This document shows positions 1 through 9,014 of a DNA stretch of 64,000 bases, in pieces (positions within the stretch are counted from its first letter, which is position 1; the number at the start of each line of letters is the position of its first letter). The notes under the pieces are model-generated. The model searched no databases. It was given only the letters and a program-made list of their open reading frames with translations, and had not been told where the DNA came from. The position numbers and the translations under genes are program-made. Source of the stretch: Lentisphaera profundi (GTDB lineage Bacteria; Verrucomicrobiota; Lentisphaeria; Lentisphaerales; Lentisphaeraceae); contig NZ_CP117811.1 of assembly GCF_028728065.1 (NCBI RefSeq), positions 1,426,001 through 1,490,000 on the forward strand, given 5' to 3'.

Positions 1-1125
1 GCGGGATTCAGCAAGACCATTAAGGATTTTGCGGTATTTCCAGGCATCACCAAACTGGGGCACAGTGAAGTCGGGCAGCATAAACTCAGCAAAGGCGCCA
101 TGCATACGTTTTACGAGTGGGGCGAAATCTTCGGGAAGCTGATTTTCGATACCGTGCTTTTTGGTGATTTCATAAACACGGGAAAAGAGCTCGATATACA
201 TGGTATGATAACTGAAGACCATTTCACGATTGATGCCGTCATTATAGATGGTTTTGAAAAGCTGACCAGGCAAGCGACTCATGGGCTCTGCTCTCCATTC
301 ACTAGCTTTTTTGAATTCGGGCATTTCAACACCGTTGACTAGAACCTGAGTTAATTCGCCGATTAAGTGATTGCCTTTTTTTGAGTAAGCGCGGCGGATA
401 TGCTCGGCATTTTTGTGAAAAGTTCCTAAGAAAAAGAGCAGGGTTTCTGCATCAAAAGCTGACGATTTGATCATGAAAGGGATACTCTTGATATAATTTG
501 CGCAACGATTGTCCGTTTCCATTCCACGACGTGCACACCAGGGGGCCTTGGACAGCTCTGGAAAGCTTCTATGGTGCGTAATCATTTCATAGAGCCATTC
601 ATTGAAGTAACTTTCGTCTTTGGTGTCGGAGTATCTTTTGGCCAGTTGATTCCACCAATTGAGGCGTTGGTACTGAAAGAGCCATTCTTTGGAATGAATG
701 ACTTGACCCTTGATGACGGCCTTGCCGATCCAATCAAGATCGAGACCCCTAAAAGCGGGTGGGTAGTTTTTGTTACCCTTGATGATATGTGCTAATGCTT
801 GATCGGCAATTTTTATTTGTTCTTGGTCCAGAGCTTCGTAGGCAGGCATTTGACTAAATTTGTCTTGGTAATAACGCAGTAATTCACTCTTTGCTTTGGC
901 GTAGTTTTTTTCCTCTATGGCAGCTTTAAGCTGATTAAGGCCCGGTAGGTTAAGGTCCAAAAGTTTAGCGATTTGCTGGATGCTATAATTATCCTGATGT
1001 TTATCGTATTCATTTCGCCAATTTTCAAGATAGTCATTTACGTGCCTTTTGACTTGCATCGGAGTCTCCGCCGCAGTCAAAGATGTCATAGTTAGACCGA
1101 TTAGTATTAATAAAATTTTATTCAT
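1..1125 (-). CDS. heparinase II/III-type polysaccharide lyase, N-terminal part (runs off the window)
   Basis: The reading frame starts at the ATG at 1125 with a Sec signal peptide (MNKILLILIGLTMTSLTAAE) and stays open for 375 codons to the left edge. The visible part resembles the alpha/alpha-toroid domain of heparin-sulfate lyase (PL12-like, Heparinase II/III N-terminal): segments such as RLNWWNQLAKRY, APWCARRGMETDNRC and KKGNHLIGELTQVLVNG match the family pattern. Such enzymes cleave uronic-acid-containing, often sulfated glycosaminoglycans by beta-elimination in the periplasm or outside the cell. The beta-sandwich half and the catalytic His of the C-terminal domain are not in the window. 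It lies downstream of a sulfatase on the same strand, 127 nt away, with a weak sigma-box candidate in the gap. Family call is firm; PL family number and substrate are inference. Confidence 0.8.
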   Translation of the reverse strand, partial: MNKILLILIGLTMTSLTAAETPMQVKRHVNDYLENWRNEYDKHQDNYSIQQIAKLLDLNLPGLNQLKAAIEEKNYAKAKSELLRYYQDKFSQMPAYEALDQEQIKIADQALAHIIKGNKNYPPAFRGLDLDWIGKAVIKGQVIHSKEWLFQYQRLNWWNQLAKRYSDTKDESYFNEWLYEMITHHRSFPELSKAPWCARRGMETDNRCANYIKSIPFMIKSSAFDAETLLFFLGTFHKNAEHIRRAYSKKGNHLIGELTQVLVNGVEMPEFKKASEWRAEPMSRLPGQLFKTIYNDGINREMVFSYHTMYIELFSRVYEITKKHGIENQLPEDFAPLVKRMHGAFAEFMLPDFTVPQFGDAWKYRKILNGLAESR

Positions 1126-1159
1126 ACGCAATTCCCTTAAAGAGTTAGTTTAAGCAGGT

Positions 1160-1179
1160 CAGGGCGGAAGTTCGCCCTG
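1160..1179. repeat. GC-rich hairpin between sulfatase and heparinase
   Basis: Seven-base perfect stem CAGGGCG / CGCCCTG with a 6-nt loop. The T-run (TTTT) follows on the + strand, while both flanking genes are on the - strand, so it is not a clear terminator for the upstream sulfatase. Confidence 0.45.
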
Positions 1180-1206
1180 TTTTAGTCCCGCAAGTTTTCT
1201 CTTGGT

Positions 1207-1235
1207 ATTACTGATGAAACTGAGCATAAATGACA
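1207..1235 (-). promoter_or_regulatory. weak candidate ECF-type promoter box
   Basis: On the minus strand it reads TGTCATTT, 11 nt, CATCAGTAAT, with the same 29-nt architecture as the six stronger boxes in this region (TGTCACAT-N11-CAnCTGTATT), 81 nt before the heparinase ATG. Both half-motifs deviate, so this is a low-confidence member. Confidence 0.3.
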
Positions 1236-1252
1236 AAAGTTATAGAGTTAAT

Positions 1253-2823
1253 CTATTTTTTTGTAAAGTTTAACTCGGGGAAGCGTTCGATAATATCGGA
1301 TTCGAAGGGGGGATAACCATCATTGGCTTGCACAGGGCCATTTGTAATACGCCCATCTTTGATTTCTTTAGTGAGAATCGTGATTAGCTTATGCACTGTT
1401 TCAGGATTTTTATCATGTAGGTTATGCTCTTCTTTGGGATCATCTTTCATATTGTAGAGCTGAATGAGGGGCAGGTCTTTGATGGCTTCTTTATCACGAT
1501 CAATATGGGGGAATCCGCGGCCTCCTGAGTGAGCACAGAGTACGAGTTTCCAATCACCCTTGCGGATCGCAAAATAACCTGAGCTACTATGATGAATAGT
1601 TGTTAAACGTTGGGTTTTTCCGCTGGCGGTCAATTCGGATAAAAATGAGAAGCTATCTTCGGCGGTATTGGCGGGGATTTCTGAAAGGGCACCAGTGGCA
1701 TCAGCAGCGGTGGCAAAGAAATCTGTTGTGCAGATTGTGCTATCAGAAAGAGAACCGGCCTTGATTTGAGCGGGCCAGCGCACGATGAAGGGCACGCGAT
1801 GGCCACCCTCGAAGATATCGCTCTTGGCACCACGCCAGGGAGCATTGGGGAAATGCCCCTTGCTCTGCAAGTCGTCAATATCCGCATCGGGTGAGCAACC
1901 GTTATCAGCAGTAAAAATGACCATGGTATTTTCACTTAAACCCTGATGCTGTAGTTCGCTTAAAACTTCGCCTACGACCCAATCAGTCTCCATAAGGAAA
2001 TCTCCGTAGGGACCAATCGAGGATTTACCCTGCCATTTTTTGGAAGGCGAGACGGGTGTGTGAGGCGAGGTGAGCGGCAGGTAGAGAAAGAAGGGCTTAT
2101 CAGCTGATTGCTGGGCAATGAATTGACGTGACTTTTGAGCCAGCTTAATGAGGCTTAGGCTAGCATCAAAATCCTCAGTGGCTGGACCGGGACGACGATT
2201 GAATGAATTGCAAATATCTGGGGTTCCTAGTACGCGATCATTCTCAAGGTAGACGTAGGGAGGCATATCGAGTGAGGCACCAACCCCCCAGAAGCTATCG
2301 AATCCAAAAGATGCGGGACCAATGATCGGTTTGGTGAAATCTACATTCCAGCCCTTGCCGATACCGGGTTTTGCTTTTGGGTGATCCACAAGATTCTTGC
2401 GGGGAGAGACTTTTTTTCCTTTGGGTAAATTCTGCCAGCCAATTCCTAGATGCCATTTGCCAATCATGGCGGTTTTATAGCCCTGGTTTTTGAGGTAGTC
2501 GGCTACGGTAAGGCGATGCTCTTTTATGAGTGGGGGTTTGAAACCACTGAGTACACCTTTCTTCAGAGTACTACGCCAGTTGTAGCGTCCCGTTAAGATC
2601 CCGTAGCGGGTGGGAGTACAAACTGAACTAGAGGTGTGGGCGTCGGTGAAGCGCATACCTTCAGCGGCGAGCCAATCACAGTGGGGGGTGGCGGCTTTGC
2701 CACCCGTATGACTCATGTCACCATAACCCATGTCATCGGCTAGGATAAAAATGATATTGGGTTTTTCTGTGGCGGCAGAACTGAGCCCGCTGAAGAGTAG
2801 AAAAAAAGTATTTTGTAAGGCAC
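1253..2823 (-). CDS. sulfatase, 5' end broken by one base in a homopolymer
   Basis: Type I sulfatase (alkaline-phosphatase fold) that would hydrolyse sulfate esters from glycans. The core ILADDMGYGDMSHTGG carries the first metal ligands, and VCTPTRYGILTGR carries the formylglycine site in canonical C-x-P-x-R form. DNGCSPDADIDD supplies the other metal ligands. The longest ATG frame begins only at 2731, inside the metal-binding motif. Upstream, a GTG at 2823 with AAAAAGGA 7 nt before it encodes MPYKILFF, then a run of seven T (2801-2807) separates it from LLFSGLSSAATEKPN in the next frame. One extra T would join them into a perfect signal peptide. It follows the first fucosidase on the same strand. 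Function is firm; whether the break is real or a base-call error is open. Confidence 0.85.
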
Positions 2824-2922
2824 AAAAAATTCCTTTTTAAGGTTTAGAGAGTTTTTGATGATGTCAGGTCTACTTAACAACAAGCTTTTTTTGCAGACGA
2901 GGCAGTTCAGCCCCTCGCCCGC

Positions 2923-2940
2923 AAGGACTCGCTAGTCCTT
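2923..2940 (-). repeat. hairpin after fucosidase gene
   Basis: Perfect 7-bp stem AAGGACT / AGTCCTT with a 4-nt loop, 13 nt past the stop of the fucosidase on the minus strand. No T-run follows, so it may be a REP-like hairpin or mRNA end stabiliser rather than an intrinsic terminator. Confidence 0.5.
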
Positions 2941-2953
2941 GATTCAGCAAAGA

Positions 2954-4603
2954 TTAAATTAGATTGATTACATACACTGTGGCTAAGTTATTCAGTTTTT
3001 TGGGTGAGATAGAAATAGAATTGTTTATAAGTCGCCAATCTAAGGGTGTTCCCTCGATGTCGGTAATTGATTTAATTTTTAAATTGTTTGATACTGGGCT
3101 AGTTAGAATCAGTTTTTTATTCTGGGGTGGGGCACCCAGACTTATTGCGTAGACCGTTTTTTTGTCCTTTGACATGGTATAGCGGATATCTTTGTAACTG
3201 TATTTGAGGTTCAAAAAAAAGTCTTTGTTGTTCAGTCCTGGTGGAGGTGCTGTAGAAGGACCTTCAGCTGCCGTAATCCAGGGACGAGTTGAGTAAATAG
3301 CCTTACCACTTTCCTTTAGCCATTGGCCCATTTTCAACAGGACATTACGCTGGTCATCGGGGATAACTCCCTGTGAAGTTGGTGATATATTAAGGAGTAA
3401 TACACCATTTTTACTGACTGTATCAATAAGTGAATGAAGCACCATGTCAACCGGTTTTATTTTCATATCTTTCGTGTAAGACCAGCTGTCGGTACTTAGG
3501 GTATCATCGGTCATCCAGAGCTCCGGCAGGGCTTTAGGTTCGCGAGATTTTTCGTGGTCATTGATTGTATAATCCAGCGGCAGATCATTTTGTTTACGGA
3601 TGATGGCAACATTTTTATTGCGTTTCGCGGCTTCATTGAGATAGTATGCGGAAAAGCGTTGACGGTAGGATGCAGGGATCTGATCAAGCCAGCTATCAAA
3701 CCATACGATATCAGGATCGTAGTTATCTATGACTTCCTCCAATTTCCCTAACCACATATCTTCATGCCATTGATCATGCGGCATATTACCATAGAGTTTT
3801 TGGAGCTCTGGGTCATCTGAGCTTGTTGCATGCCCCTCCAAATAAGGGAAGTGGCTATTGAAGCTTATACGTCTGGATTTGTCAGTAAAAGCATACTTTT
3901 TACGTTCTGTTTCATAGCTTTCAGAATTATGGCGTTGAAAGTTTTTAGCGTGATGAAATGTAGCGATCGTTTTAAGATTACGTTTTTTAAGTGAGCTAAA
4001 TAACTCACCTAAAACATCTCTTTTGGGTCCTCGATCTTTGGCATTCCATGGAGTTAACTCTGAGTTCCACATTGAGAAACCGTCGTGGTGTTCCGCGACC
4101 GGGCCGGCAAACTTTGCACCTGCCAATTCGAATAATTCGGCCCATTCAGAAGGATCAAAATGTTTACCTGTGAATTGAGGAATGAATTTATGGTAAGGGT
4201 ATTTAGAAGGGTGACCGTAAGTTTTTTCATGGTGTTTAAATACATTGTCACCATAAAAGGGACCTATTTTTTCGGAGTCGAACCACATGAGACGCGGATA
4301 CCATTCGGTCATGTAGGCGGGGACTGAATAAGGTCCCCAGTGAAAATAAATCCCCAGTTTGGCATCTTCTAACCATTCAGGTGCAGGATCATGCTTGGCT
4401 AGAGAATCCCAGTTCGATGTATAGACCTTCTCACTTTGACAGCCTGTGAAGAAACTAGTCATTAAAATAAGCAGGATAAGTATATACTTTTTATGTATCA
4501 TGCTTGTGCAGTAGCTTGTGTTAGAAGCATTGGGGTAGTGGCTGTTTTTTCTAATAGGAAGCTCAGCTGTTAGCTCAGTTTCACTGTGCGGTATATTATT
4601 CAT
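2954..4603 (-). CDS. GH29 alpha-L-fucosidase, lipoprotein
   Basis: Retaining alpha-L-fucosidase that would release terminal L-fucose. Family marks are LGIYFHWGPYSVPAYMTEWY near the N-terminus, the AEHHDGFSMWNS segment, and YDPDIVWFDSW, whose Asp is the expected nucleophile; LLLNISPTSQG closes the catalytic domain. The hydrophobic stretch ending in SFFTGC is a lipobox, so the protein is probably anchored in the outer or inner membrane. Two starts are possible: 4603 has AAGGG 7 nt before it but would place 34 polar residues ahead of the signal, while the ATG at 4501 (MIHKKYILILL) gives a normal lipoprotein signal but has no clear Shine-Dalgarno. I favour 4501 for the mature signal. An ECF-like promoter box lies at 4770-4798. 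The gene precedes the sulfatase on the same strand. Confidence 0.9.
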   Translation of the reverse strand: MNNIPHSETELTAELPIRKNSHYPNASNTSYCTSMIHKKYILILLILMTSFFTGCQSEKVYTSNWDSLAKHDPAPEWLEDAKLGIYFHWGPYSVPAYMTEWYPRLMWFDSEKIGPFYGDNVFKHHEKTYGHPSKYPYHKFIPQFTGKHFDPSEWAELFELAGAKFAGPVAEHHDGFSMWNSELTPWNAKDRGPKRDVLGELFSSLKKRNLKTIATFHHAKNFQRHNSESYETERKKYAFTDKSRRISFNSHFPYLEGHATSSDDPELQKLYGNMPHDQWHEDMWLGKLEEVIDNYDPDIVWFDSWLDQIPASYRQRFSAYYLNEAAKRNKNVAIIRKQNDLPLDYTINDHEKSREPKALPELWMTDDTLSTDSWSYTKDMKIKPVDMVLHSLIDTVSKNGVLLLNISPTSQGVIPDDQRNVLLKMGQWLKESGKAIYSTRPWITAAEGPSTAPPPGLNNKDFFLNLKYSYKDIRYTMSKDKKTVYAISLGAPPQNKKLILTSPVSNNLKIKSITDIEGTPLDWRLINNSISISPKKLNNLATVYVINLI

Positions 4604-5088
4604 TTAGTGACCCTTGGTATTTTTTGAAATAAGGAGTTCGAATCAAAATCATTATAGGAGGCTATTGCCGGCGTCTCAGTTTTATTCGACAACTTAAGAG
4701 TGCTGTTCATGCTTGAATTCCAGTGTTGATAAAACTGATGTTTTTAATAGTCTTGATTTCTTATTAGGTGATACAGCTCAGACAAAAGTCATGTGACATC
4801 TTTCAGAAGACTAATGATGGGTATCCTATCAAGGTGGTTATTTGATGGTCAAATATTATAAGTTAGGAAGGGGGCTTTACTGATCGGATCAGTCAGAATT
4901 CTTCTTTATTAATGTCCTAAAGTAAAGGCAGTCGAAATTATAATGCATTTTTATAGAATTTCTGGTGTGCGTTAGGTGATCTTTTCAGGGAGGCTAAGCT
5001 TTGAAAGGGAATGATTGATTATGGTGTCAGATAACTTGACCTCATGCCTCTAAAGAATATATTGTTTTATACTTTAGGAGTCTTCACC
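4604..5088. other. divergent intergenic region
   Basis: Separates the fucosidase (minus) from the ECF sigma factor (plus). It holds one sigma-type promoter box (4770-4798, facing the fucosidase). I see no matching box facing the sigma factor gene, so autoregulation is not evident. The rest shows no gene. Confidence 0.6.
4770..4798 (-). promoter_or_regulatory. ECF-type promoter box before fucosidase 1
   Basis: Minus strand: TGTCACAT, 11 nt, GAGCTGTATC. Same half-motifs and identical spacing as the boxes at 8114, 9500, 9636, 11287 and 20756. It lies 166 nt before the ATG at 4603. Confidence 0.65.
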
Positions 5089-5691
5089 ATGTCCGATTGG
5101 ATCACTAACGCCACTTTGCTTCAGCGTGTCAAGAATCAGTACGATGATAAGTCTTGGGACGAATTTAATGAATATTATCGTCCCTATATCTATATGATTG
5201 TGAAGGGACTCAATATGCGTCATCACGATGCACAAGAATTAACGCAGTTGATTCTGATTAAGACTTGGAAGAATTTGCCCACTTTCGAATATGACCCAGA
5301 CAAGGGATGTTTTCGCAGTTGGTTACGCCGGGTAGCGGTTAATTCTGTGAGAAACTATGTTGTCACCAAGGCTTACAAGCAAGTCTCACTCGATGCTCTG
5401 GAAGAGCAGGAAGGCCATGTCTATAGCGAACATGAATTCACTGAATCCGAGATTGAGAAAGTCGCGGATCGTGAATGGGAGAATTATATCTTTGGAATGG
5501 CGTGGGAGAATGTTAAAGATAAATTCAACGATAATATTCAAAATGTTTATGAGCAGTTATTACAAGACCTTGATCCCGAAGCGATAGCGGAAAATATTGG
5601 CATCAAGCGCAATACGGTCTACATCTACCGCAAGCGCGTCAATGAGAAGCTCTTCAAAGAAATTCGCCGCCTCAATTACGAATTGGGCTAG
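5089..5691 (+). CDS. ECF-type RNA polymerase sigma factor
   Basis: A 200-residue sigma-70 family protein with only regions 2 and 4, so of the extracytoplasmic-function type. Region 2 (about residues 28-90) includes DAQELTQLILIKTWKNL and GCFRSWLRRVAVNSVRNY, the core-binding and -10 recognition helices. Region 4 (about 145-195) includes the helix-turn-helix DPEAIAENIGIKRNTVYIYRKRVNEKL. The ATG at 5089 is preceded by GGAG at 8 nt and starts MSDWITNATLLQRVKNQ, as usual in this PVC group; an earlier ATG at 5044 lacks a good site. No anti-sigma gene is adjacent. In PVC genomes such sigma factors are often paired with a membrane Ser/Thr kinase; the nearest one here is at 16237. Proposed to read the TGTCACA-N11-CAnCTGTATT boxes. 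Confidence 0.88.
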   Translation: MSDWITNATLLQRVKNQYDDKSWDEFNEYYRPYIYMIVKGLNMRHHDAQELTQLILIKTWKNLPTFEYDPDKGCFRSWLRRVAVNSVRNYVVTKAYKQVSLDALEEQEGHVYSEHEFTESEIEKVADREWENYIFGMAWENVKDKFNDNIQNVYEQLLQDLDPEAIAENIGIKRNTVYIYRKRVNEKLFKEIRRLNYELG

Positions 5692-5910
5692 ATTCTGGAA
5701 GTTTAAATCCTGTAGAAATGACGGGTATTTATTTCGGACCAAGATCCAAATACCATTTTCCCTTAGCCTATCTCACCTATTACTTTGGCAATGAATTAGA
5801 TTTACTTTTGAATTCTGAAGCCATGGCTTAATCAAGCCTAGCTCGTGAGATCTAGGGCTGAGAAATACTTGAATAACTGAGTTCTGAAGCAAGGGATCAA
5901 AGTACTAATC

Positions 5911-5925
5911 CATGCTTTCAGCATT
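5911..5925 (+). repeat. hairpin repeat CATGCTTTCAGCATT, copy 1
   Basis: 15-bp direct repeat, identical to 5982-5996; each copy folds into a 4-bp stem with a TTTCA loop. It looks like REP-type intergenic DNA. Confidence 0.55.
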
Positions 5926-5981
5926 CATAATATATTGACAATCATATTTCCCAAGGCTTACGCCATTGGTCTTTATTAATT

Positions 5982-5996
5982 CATGCTTTCAGCATT
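5982..5996 (+). repeat. hairpin repeat CATGCTTTCAGCATT, copy 2
   Basis: Second exact copy of the repeat at 5911-5925, 71 bp further along, 50 bp before the left end of the IS30 element. Confidence 0.55.
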
Positions 5997-6046
5997 ATTA
6001 GCTAATACTTTTTCACTCTCTATTATTGCCGCCTGCATTCGTATAA

Positions 6047-7140
6047 TAAGTGCAACACTTCTGTTAATTGCTTATAGCATAAACATCTATTGAGAATAAC
6101 AAGACTCAGATGTACTCTGCTATAAGCGACCAAACCTAAAACAGAGGAGTCAGAAATGACATATGAACATCTGAGTCTTGAAGAAAGACACTACCTTGAA
6201 ATTGAATTAAAGGCAGGCACATCGATCACTAAAATAGCAAAAAACTTAAATCGTAGTACAAGCACACTTTCACGAGAACTTAAACGTAATAAAGGTCTCC
6301 GTGGTTATCGAAACAAGCAAGCCAATGACTTTGCTCAAGAAAGACACAAAGTGAAACCAAAGGCTATTAAACTAACTGAAGAAGTTAAGGACTATATAGA
6401 TGAGCATTTACTCAAGGATTGGAGCCCCGAACAAATTGTAGGTCGACTAAAAGATGACCAATCCATCTTACTTCATCATGAAACAGTTTATCAATATATT
6501 CTTAGAGATAAAGAATCAGGAGGTGAGCTATATAAGCTTCTACGTCATCAGAATAAAACTTATCGCAAACGTTATGGCAACCAGCATAGTCGTAATGGGA
6601 TTCCCAATCGTGTGGATATAGACGAACGACCTGAGGCAGCTAATAAGCGAGAGCGTGTAGGCGACTGGGAGATGGATACTATTATAGGAAAAGCTCATAA
6701 AGGAGCCATTGTAACTATGGATGATCGAAAATCAAAACTGCGTCTAGCATTGCCTGTGTCTCATAAGAAAGCCACGCTTGTGAAAGATGCAATAATCTCT
6801 TTGCTAACACCGATCAAAGATTTGGTTCATACTCTTACATTTGATAATGGAAAAGAATTTACTCAGCATGAGACTATCTCCAAGGAATTGGAATGTAATA
6901 GTTATTTTGCTAAACCATATCACTCATGGGAACGAGGCCAAAACGAGAATGCTAATGGATTGTTACGGCAATACTTTCCTAAGTCTATGGCGCTTGATGG
7001 TATCAGTGAAAATGAAGTCATTATTGCGGTTGATAAACTTAATAGTAGACCTCGAAAATGTCTGAAATTTAAGACGCCATATGAAGTTTTTGAAAATTTA
7101 ACTGGAATTAACTTAAGAAAATCAGTAGGTGTTGCACTTA
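6047..7140 (+). mobile_element. IS30-family insertion sequence
   Basis: Bounded by a perfect 12-bp inverted repeat TAAGTGCAACAC (6047-6058) and its complement (7129-7140). The inward sequences continue to resemble each other with one gap for about 12 further bases. The element carries one transposase gene. I could not see an unambiguous target-site duplication, so the exact outer ends may differ by a few bases. It is inserted within the fucosidase/lyase cluster. Confidence 0.75.
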
Positions 7141-7148
7141 CTACTTGA
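6156..7148 (+). CDS. IS30-family transposase
   Basis: DDE transposase of 330 residues, the usual IS30 length. The N-terminal helix-turn-helix (about 5-48, SITKIAKNLNRSTSTLSREL) binds the ends. The catalytic triad is D in GDWEMDTIIG (about 173), D in LTFDNGKEF (about 229) and E in RGQNENANGLLR (about 263). The ATG has GAGGAG 7 nt upstream. The frame is intact. The coding region passes through the right inverted repeat and its TGA lies 6-8 nt beyond it, so the stop may come from flanking DNA or the element may end a little further out. Confidence 0.95.
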   Translation: MTYEHLSLEERHYLEIELKAGTSITKIAKNLNRSTSTLSRELKRNKGLRGYRNKQANDFAQERHKVKPKAIKLTEEVKDYIDEHLLKDWSPEQIVGRLKDDQSILLHHETVYQYILRDKESGGELYKLLRHQNKTYRKRYGNQHSRNGIPNRVDIDERPEAANKRERVGDWEMDTIIGKAHKGAIVTMDDRKSKLRLALPVSHKKATLVKDAIISLLTPIKDLVHTLTFDNGKEFTQHETISKELECNSYFAKPYHSWERGQNENANGLLRQYFPKSMALDGISENEVIIAVDKLNSRPRKCLKFKTPYEVFENLTGINLRKSVGVALTT

Positions 7149-7305
7149 ATTCAGGCCGGATTAATAGGTCCGAAATTTTTGGCAAGCTAATTGAGCATAA
7201 TTTAGATAAGAGATCTAAGGGGGCTGGAGGAGATGCAAGTTATTAGTATTGTCTCTATTATATAATAAATATAGAAGCTTTGCTCAAAGGGACTGTTATA
7301 CAAGA

Positions 7306-8043
7306 TTAATCATTGGCGATATAGGTCCATATTCCAGCGGGAGAAGTGGGGGTGCCGTTGCCTAGATTACTATAGATATGTAAGTTTTGTACGTGTCCAT
7401 CAGTGAAAAGATAGGTAAACTTATAATTACCGTGAAGTCCCGAGCTTTCGCTTATTTGCTCTTCTGGATTTTCTAGATGTGAGTAATTATTGGCGCGACC
7501 AATATAGTTGGCCGTGAGTGGGTACTCAGAGATCATCGCAGTGCCAGCAGTATCCTCTACCGCAGTTGTTGTACGGCTTCCATTACGCCAAGCAACGCCG
7601 CCAAAATCTTGGCCTCCTCCAGGGATCATATCTTCTCCACGGATCATGGCGTAAGTTCTGCGGTAGAAATCTCCTGCTGCAGGGAGTTCATCATTTGGAC
7701 AACGAAAGAGTTTCTCACCACCGGCATTATCGCTGGTAGGTATCCCATATTTTGCCATGAGTGTATTGCTTAAGGGGCGTCCGAGATAAATTGATACCTT
7801 ATCATCCCATGCGTGACCACTCTCTAGTTTTTCATCCACGGGGGGATAGTAGTCATCATTATCATCGGTATAGAGTGAAATGGCAAGGCCTAGGGACTTG
7901 AGTTGATTGATACAAACGGCGGTCCTGGATTGTTTGCGAGCCTTGCCTAATACTGGTAATAAAAGTGAGGCTAGGATGCCAATGATTGCCACAACAAGCA
8001 GTAATTCGATCAGTGTAAAAGTTACTTGCTTATTTTTATTCAT
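7306..8043 (-). CDS. prepilin-type N-terminal domain protein (pseudopilin-like)
   Basis: Type II secretion/type IV pilin-like protein of 245 residues. Residues 9-33 (FTLIELLLVVAIIGILASLL) form the class III signal cleaved and methylated at Phe by a prepilin peptidase, with the +5 Glu present. The C-terminal region has the H-x10-DG signature (LHGNYKFTYLFTDGHV) common in the very large pilin-like families of Lentisphaerota and Planctomycetes. The role of these proteins is not known; in this window they repeatedly stand beside glycan enzymes. It is a paralogue of the next gene (8274-9014), with similar mid-region segments such as DDNDDYYPP, YAMIRG and AISEYP-like strings. An ECF-type box lies 70 nt before its start. 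Confidence 0.85.
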   Translation of the reverse strand: MNKNKQVTFTLIELLLVVAIIGILASLLLPVLGKARKQSRTAVCINQLKSLGLAISLYTDDNDDYYPPVDEKLESGHAWDDKVSIYLGRPLSNTLMAKYGIPTSDNAGGEKLFRCPNDELPAAGDFYRRTYAMIRGEDMIPGGGQDFGGVAWRNGSRTTTAVEDTAGTAMISEYPLTANYIGRANNYSHLENPEEQISESSGLHGNYKFTYLFTDGHVQNLHIYSNLGNGTPTSPAGIWTYIAND

Positions 8044-8113
8044 CTAGAAAGTCCTTATATCAATCTACGGTAGTTAAATTTAAAAAGCAAAAATGCGAGC
8101 GTTCTTATTAAGT

Positions 8114-8142
8114 AATACAGATGAAATAATGATAATGTGACA
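8114..8142 (-). promoter_or_regulatory. ECF-type promoter box before prepilin gene
   Basis: Minus strand: TGTCACAT, 11 nt, CATCTGTATT, 70 nt before the ATG at 8043, preceded by TTT as in the boxes at 9500 and 9636. Confidence 0.7.
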
Positions 8143-8273
8143 AAATCCATAAAAACTTAAAAATCGCTAGTTTTTTGGAATATTTCAAATATGATCTATC
8201 GTCACAAAATATCGAACAATAATTGTTAAAGATGCTCGATGCTATTTATCCACTTTAAATAAAGCGATAGAAC

Positions 8274-9014
8274 TTAATCATCCTTCCAGTGAGTCCACAT
8301 GCCTTCGGGTATGGCAGGTGTGCCAGCACCAATATTACTATAAACATGAATATTTTGTACATGACCATCGCTAAAAAGAAAGTTGTTTTTGGAGTCGCCA
8401 TGAAGACCTTTATCCTCACTTAGTTGATCTGAAGGTTTACGAAGATGAGCATAGTTACTTGGATGACCAATCCAGTTGCCTGGAGAGGGGTATTCAGAAA
8501 GTATAGCGGTACCACTAAAGTCCTCAACAGAGCTAGCGGTACGACTTCCATGATCCCATGCAACACCAGTCCAATCACCTACGGTTGAACTTTTTGAATC
8601 CCAAATACTTCCACGAATCATTGCGTAACTCCTTCGAGCGAATCCACTAGGCGATTCATAGCTATCACTAGCGCATCGAAAAAGAGCTTCGCCTCCACTA
8701 CTATTTGACGTAAGGTGTTTCTTCTGACTCATTTGAGCCGCAGTCCAGTTACGGCTTAGATAAGTGGAGATTTTATCATCCCAAGAATGATTTGTTACAT
8801 TAAATTCATCAGCAGGAGGATAGTAATCGGCATTATCATCTTGATAGTTGAATATAGCTAAGGCAATACTTTTCTGTTGAGAAGCACAGACGGATCTTTT
8901 TGCTTTTTGTCTAGCTTTCCCTAAGGTGGGTAATAGTAAGGAAGCTAAAATCCCTAAAATCGCAATGACAACTAATAACTCAATAAGCGTAAAGGAGCTT
9001 CTGTTATTATTCAT
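8274..9014 (-). CDS. prepilin-type N-terminal domain protein (pseudopilin-like)
   Basis: 246-residue paralogue of the protein at 7306-8043. It starts MNNNRSSFTLIELLVVIAIL, a class III prepilin signal with Glu at +5, followed by LLLPTLGKARQKAKRSVC. The C-terminal part has GLHGDSKNNFLFSDGHVQN (H-x10-DG). Its ATG overlaps the TGA stop of the upstream hydrolase remnant (ATGA), and its Shine-Dalgarno (AAAGGAG) lies inside that remnant's last codons, so the two are translationally coupled. Likely exported and possibly assembled at the surface; specific role unknown. Confidence 0.85.
   Translation of the reverse strand: MNNNRSSFTLIELLVVIAILGILASLLLPTLGKARQKAKRSVCASQQKSIALAIFNYQDDNADYYPPADEFNVTNHSWDDKISTYLSRNWTAAQMSQKKHLTSNSSGGEALFRCASDSYESPSGFARRSYAMIRGSIWDSKSSTVGDWTGVAWDHGSRTASSVEDFSGTAILSEYPSPGNWIGHPSNYAHLRKPSDQLSEDKGLHGDSKNNFLFSDGHVQNIHVYSNIGAGTPAIPEGMWTHWKDD

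Larger units (their letters stand above)
5692..6046. other. intergenic region with REP-like hairpins
   Basis: Between the sigma factor and the IS30 element. It contains a palindrome AAGCCATGGCTT (5818-5829), a small hairpin AAGGCttacGCC near 5953, and two copies of CATGCTTTCAGCATT (5911-5925, 5982-5996), each able to fold as ATGC-tttca-GCAT. No gene is visible. Confidence 0.55.

Noticed and set aside
100-795. two plus-strand frames at the left edge
   Set aside because: Antisense shadows of the partial heparinase gene.
1160-1179. terminator of the sulfatase gene
   Set aside because: The T-run is on the wrong strand for that gene.
2954-4603. start at 4603 as the certain start of fucosidase 1
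   Set aside because: It would place 34 polar residues before a lipoprotein signal; the ATG at 4501 fits the signal better, though its ribosome site is weak. Left as an open choice.
5044-5691. start at 5044 for the sigma factor
   Set aside because: The ATG at 5089 has a good Shine-Dalgarno and the usual N-terminus of the group.
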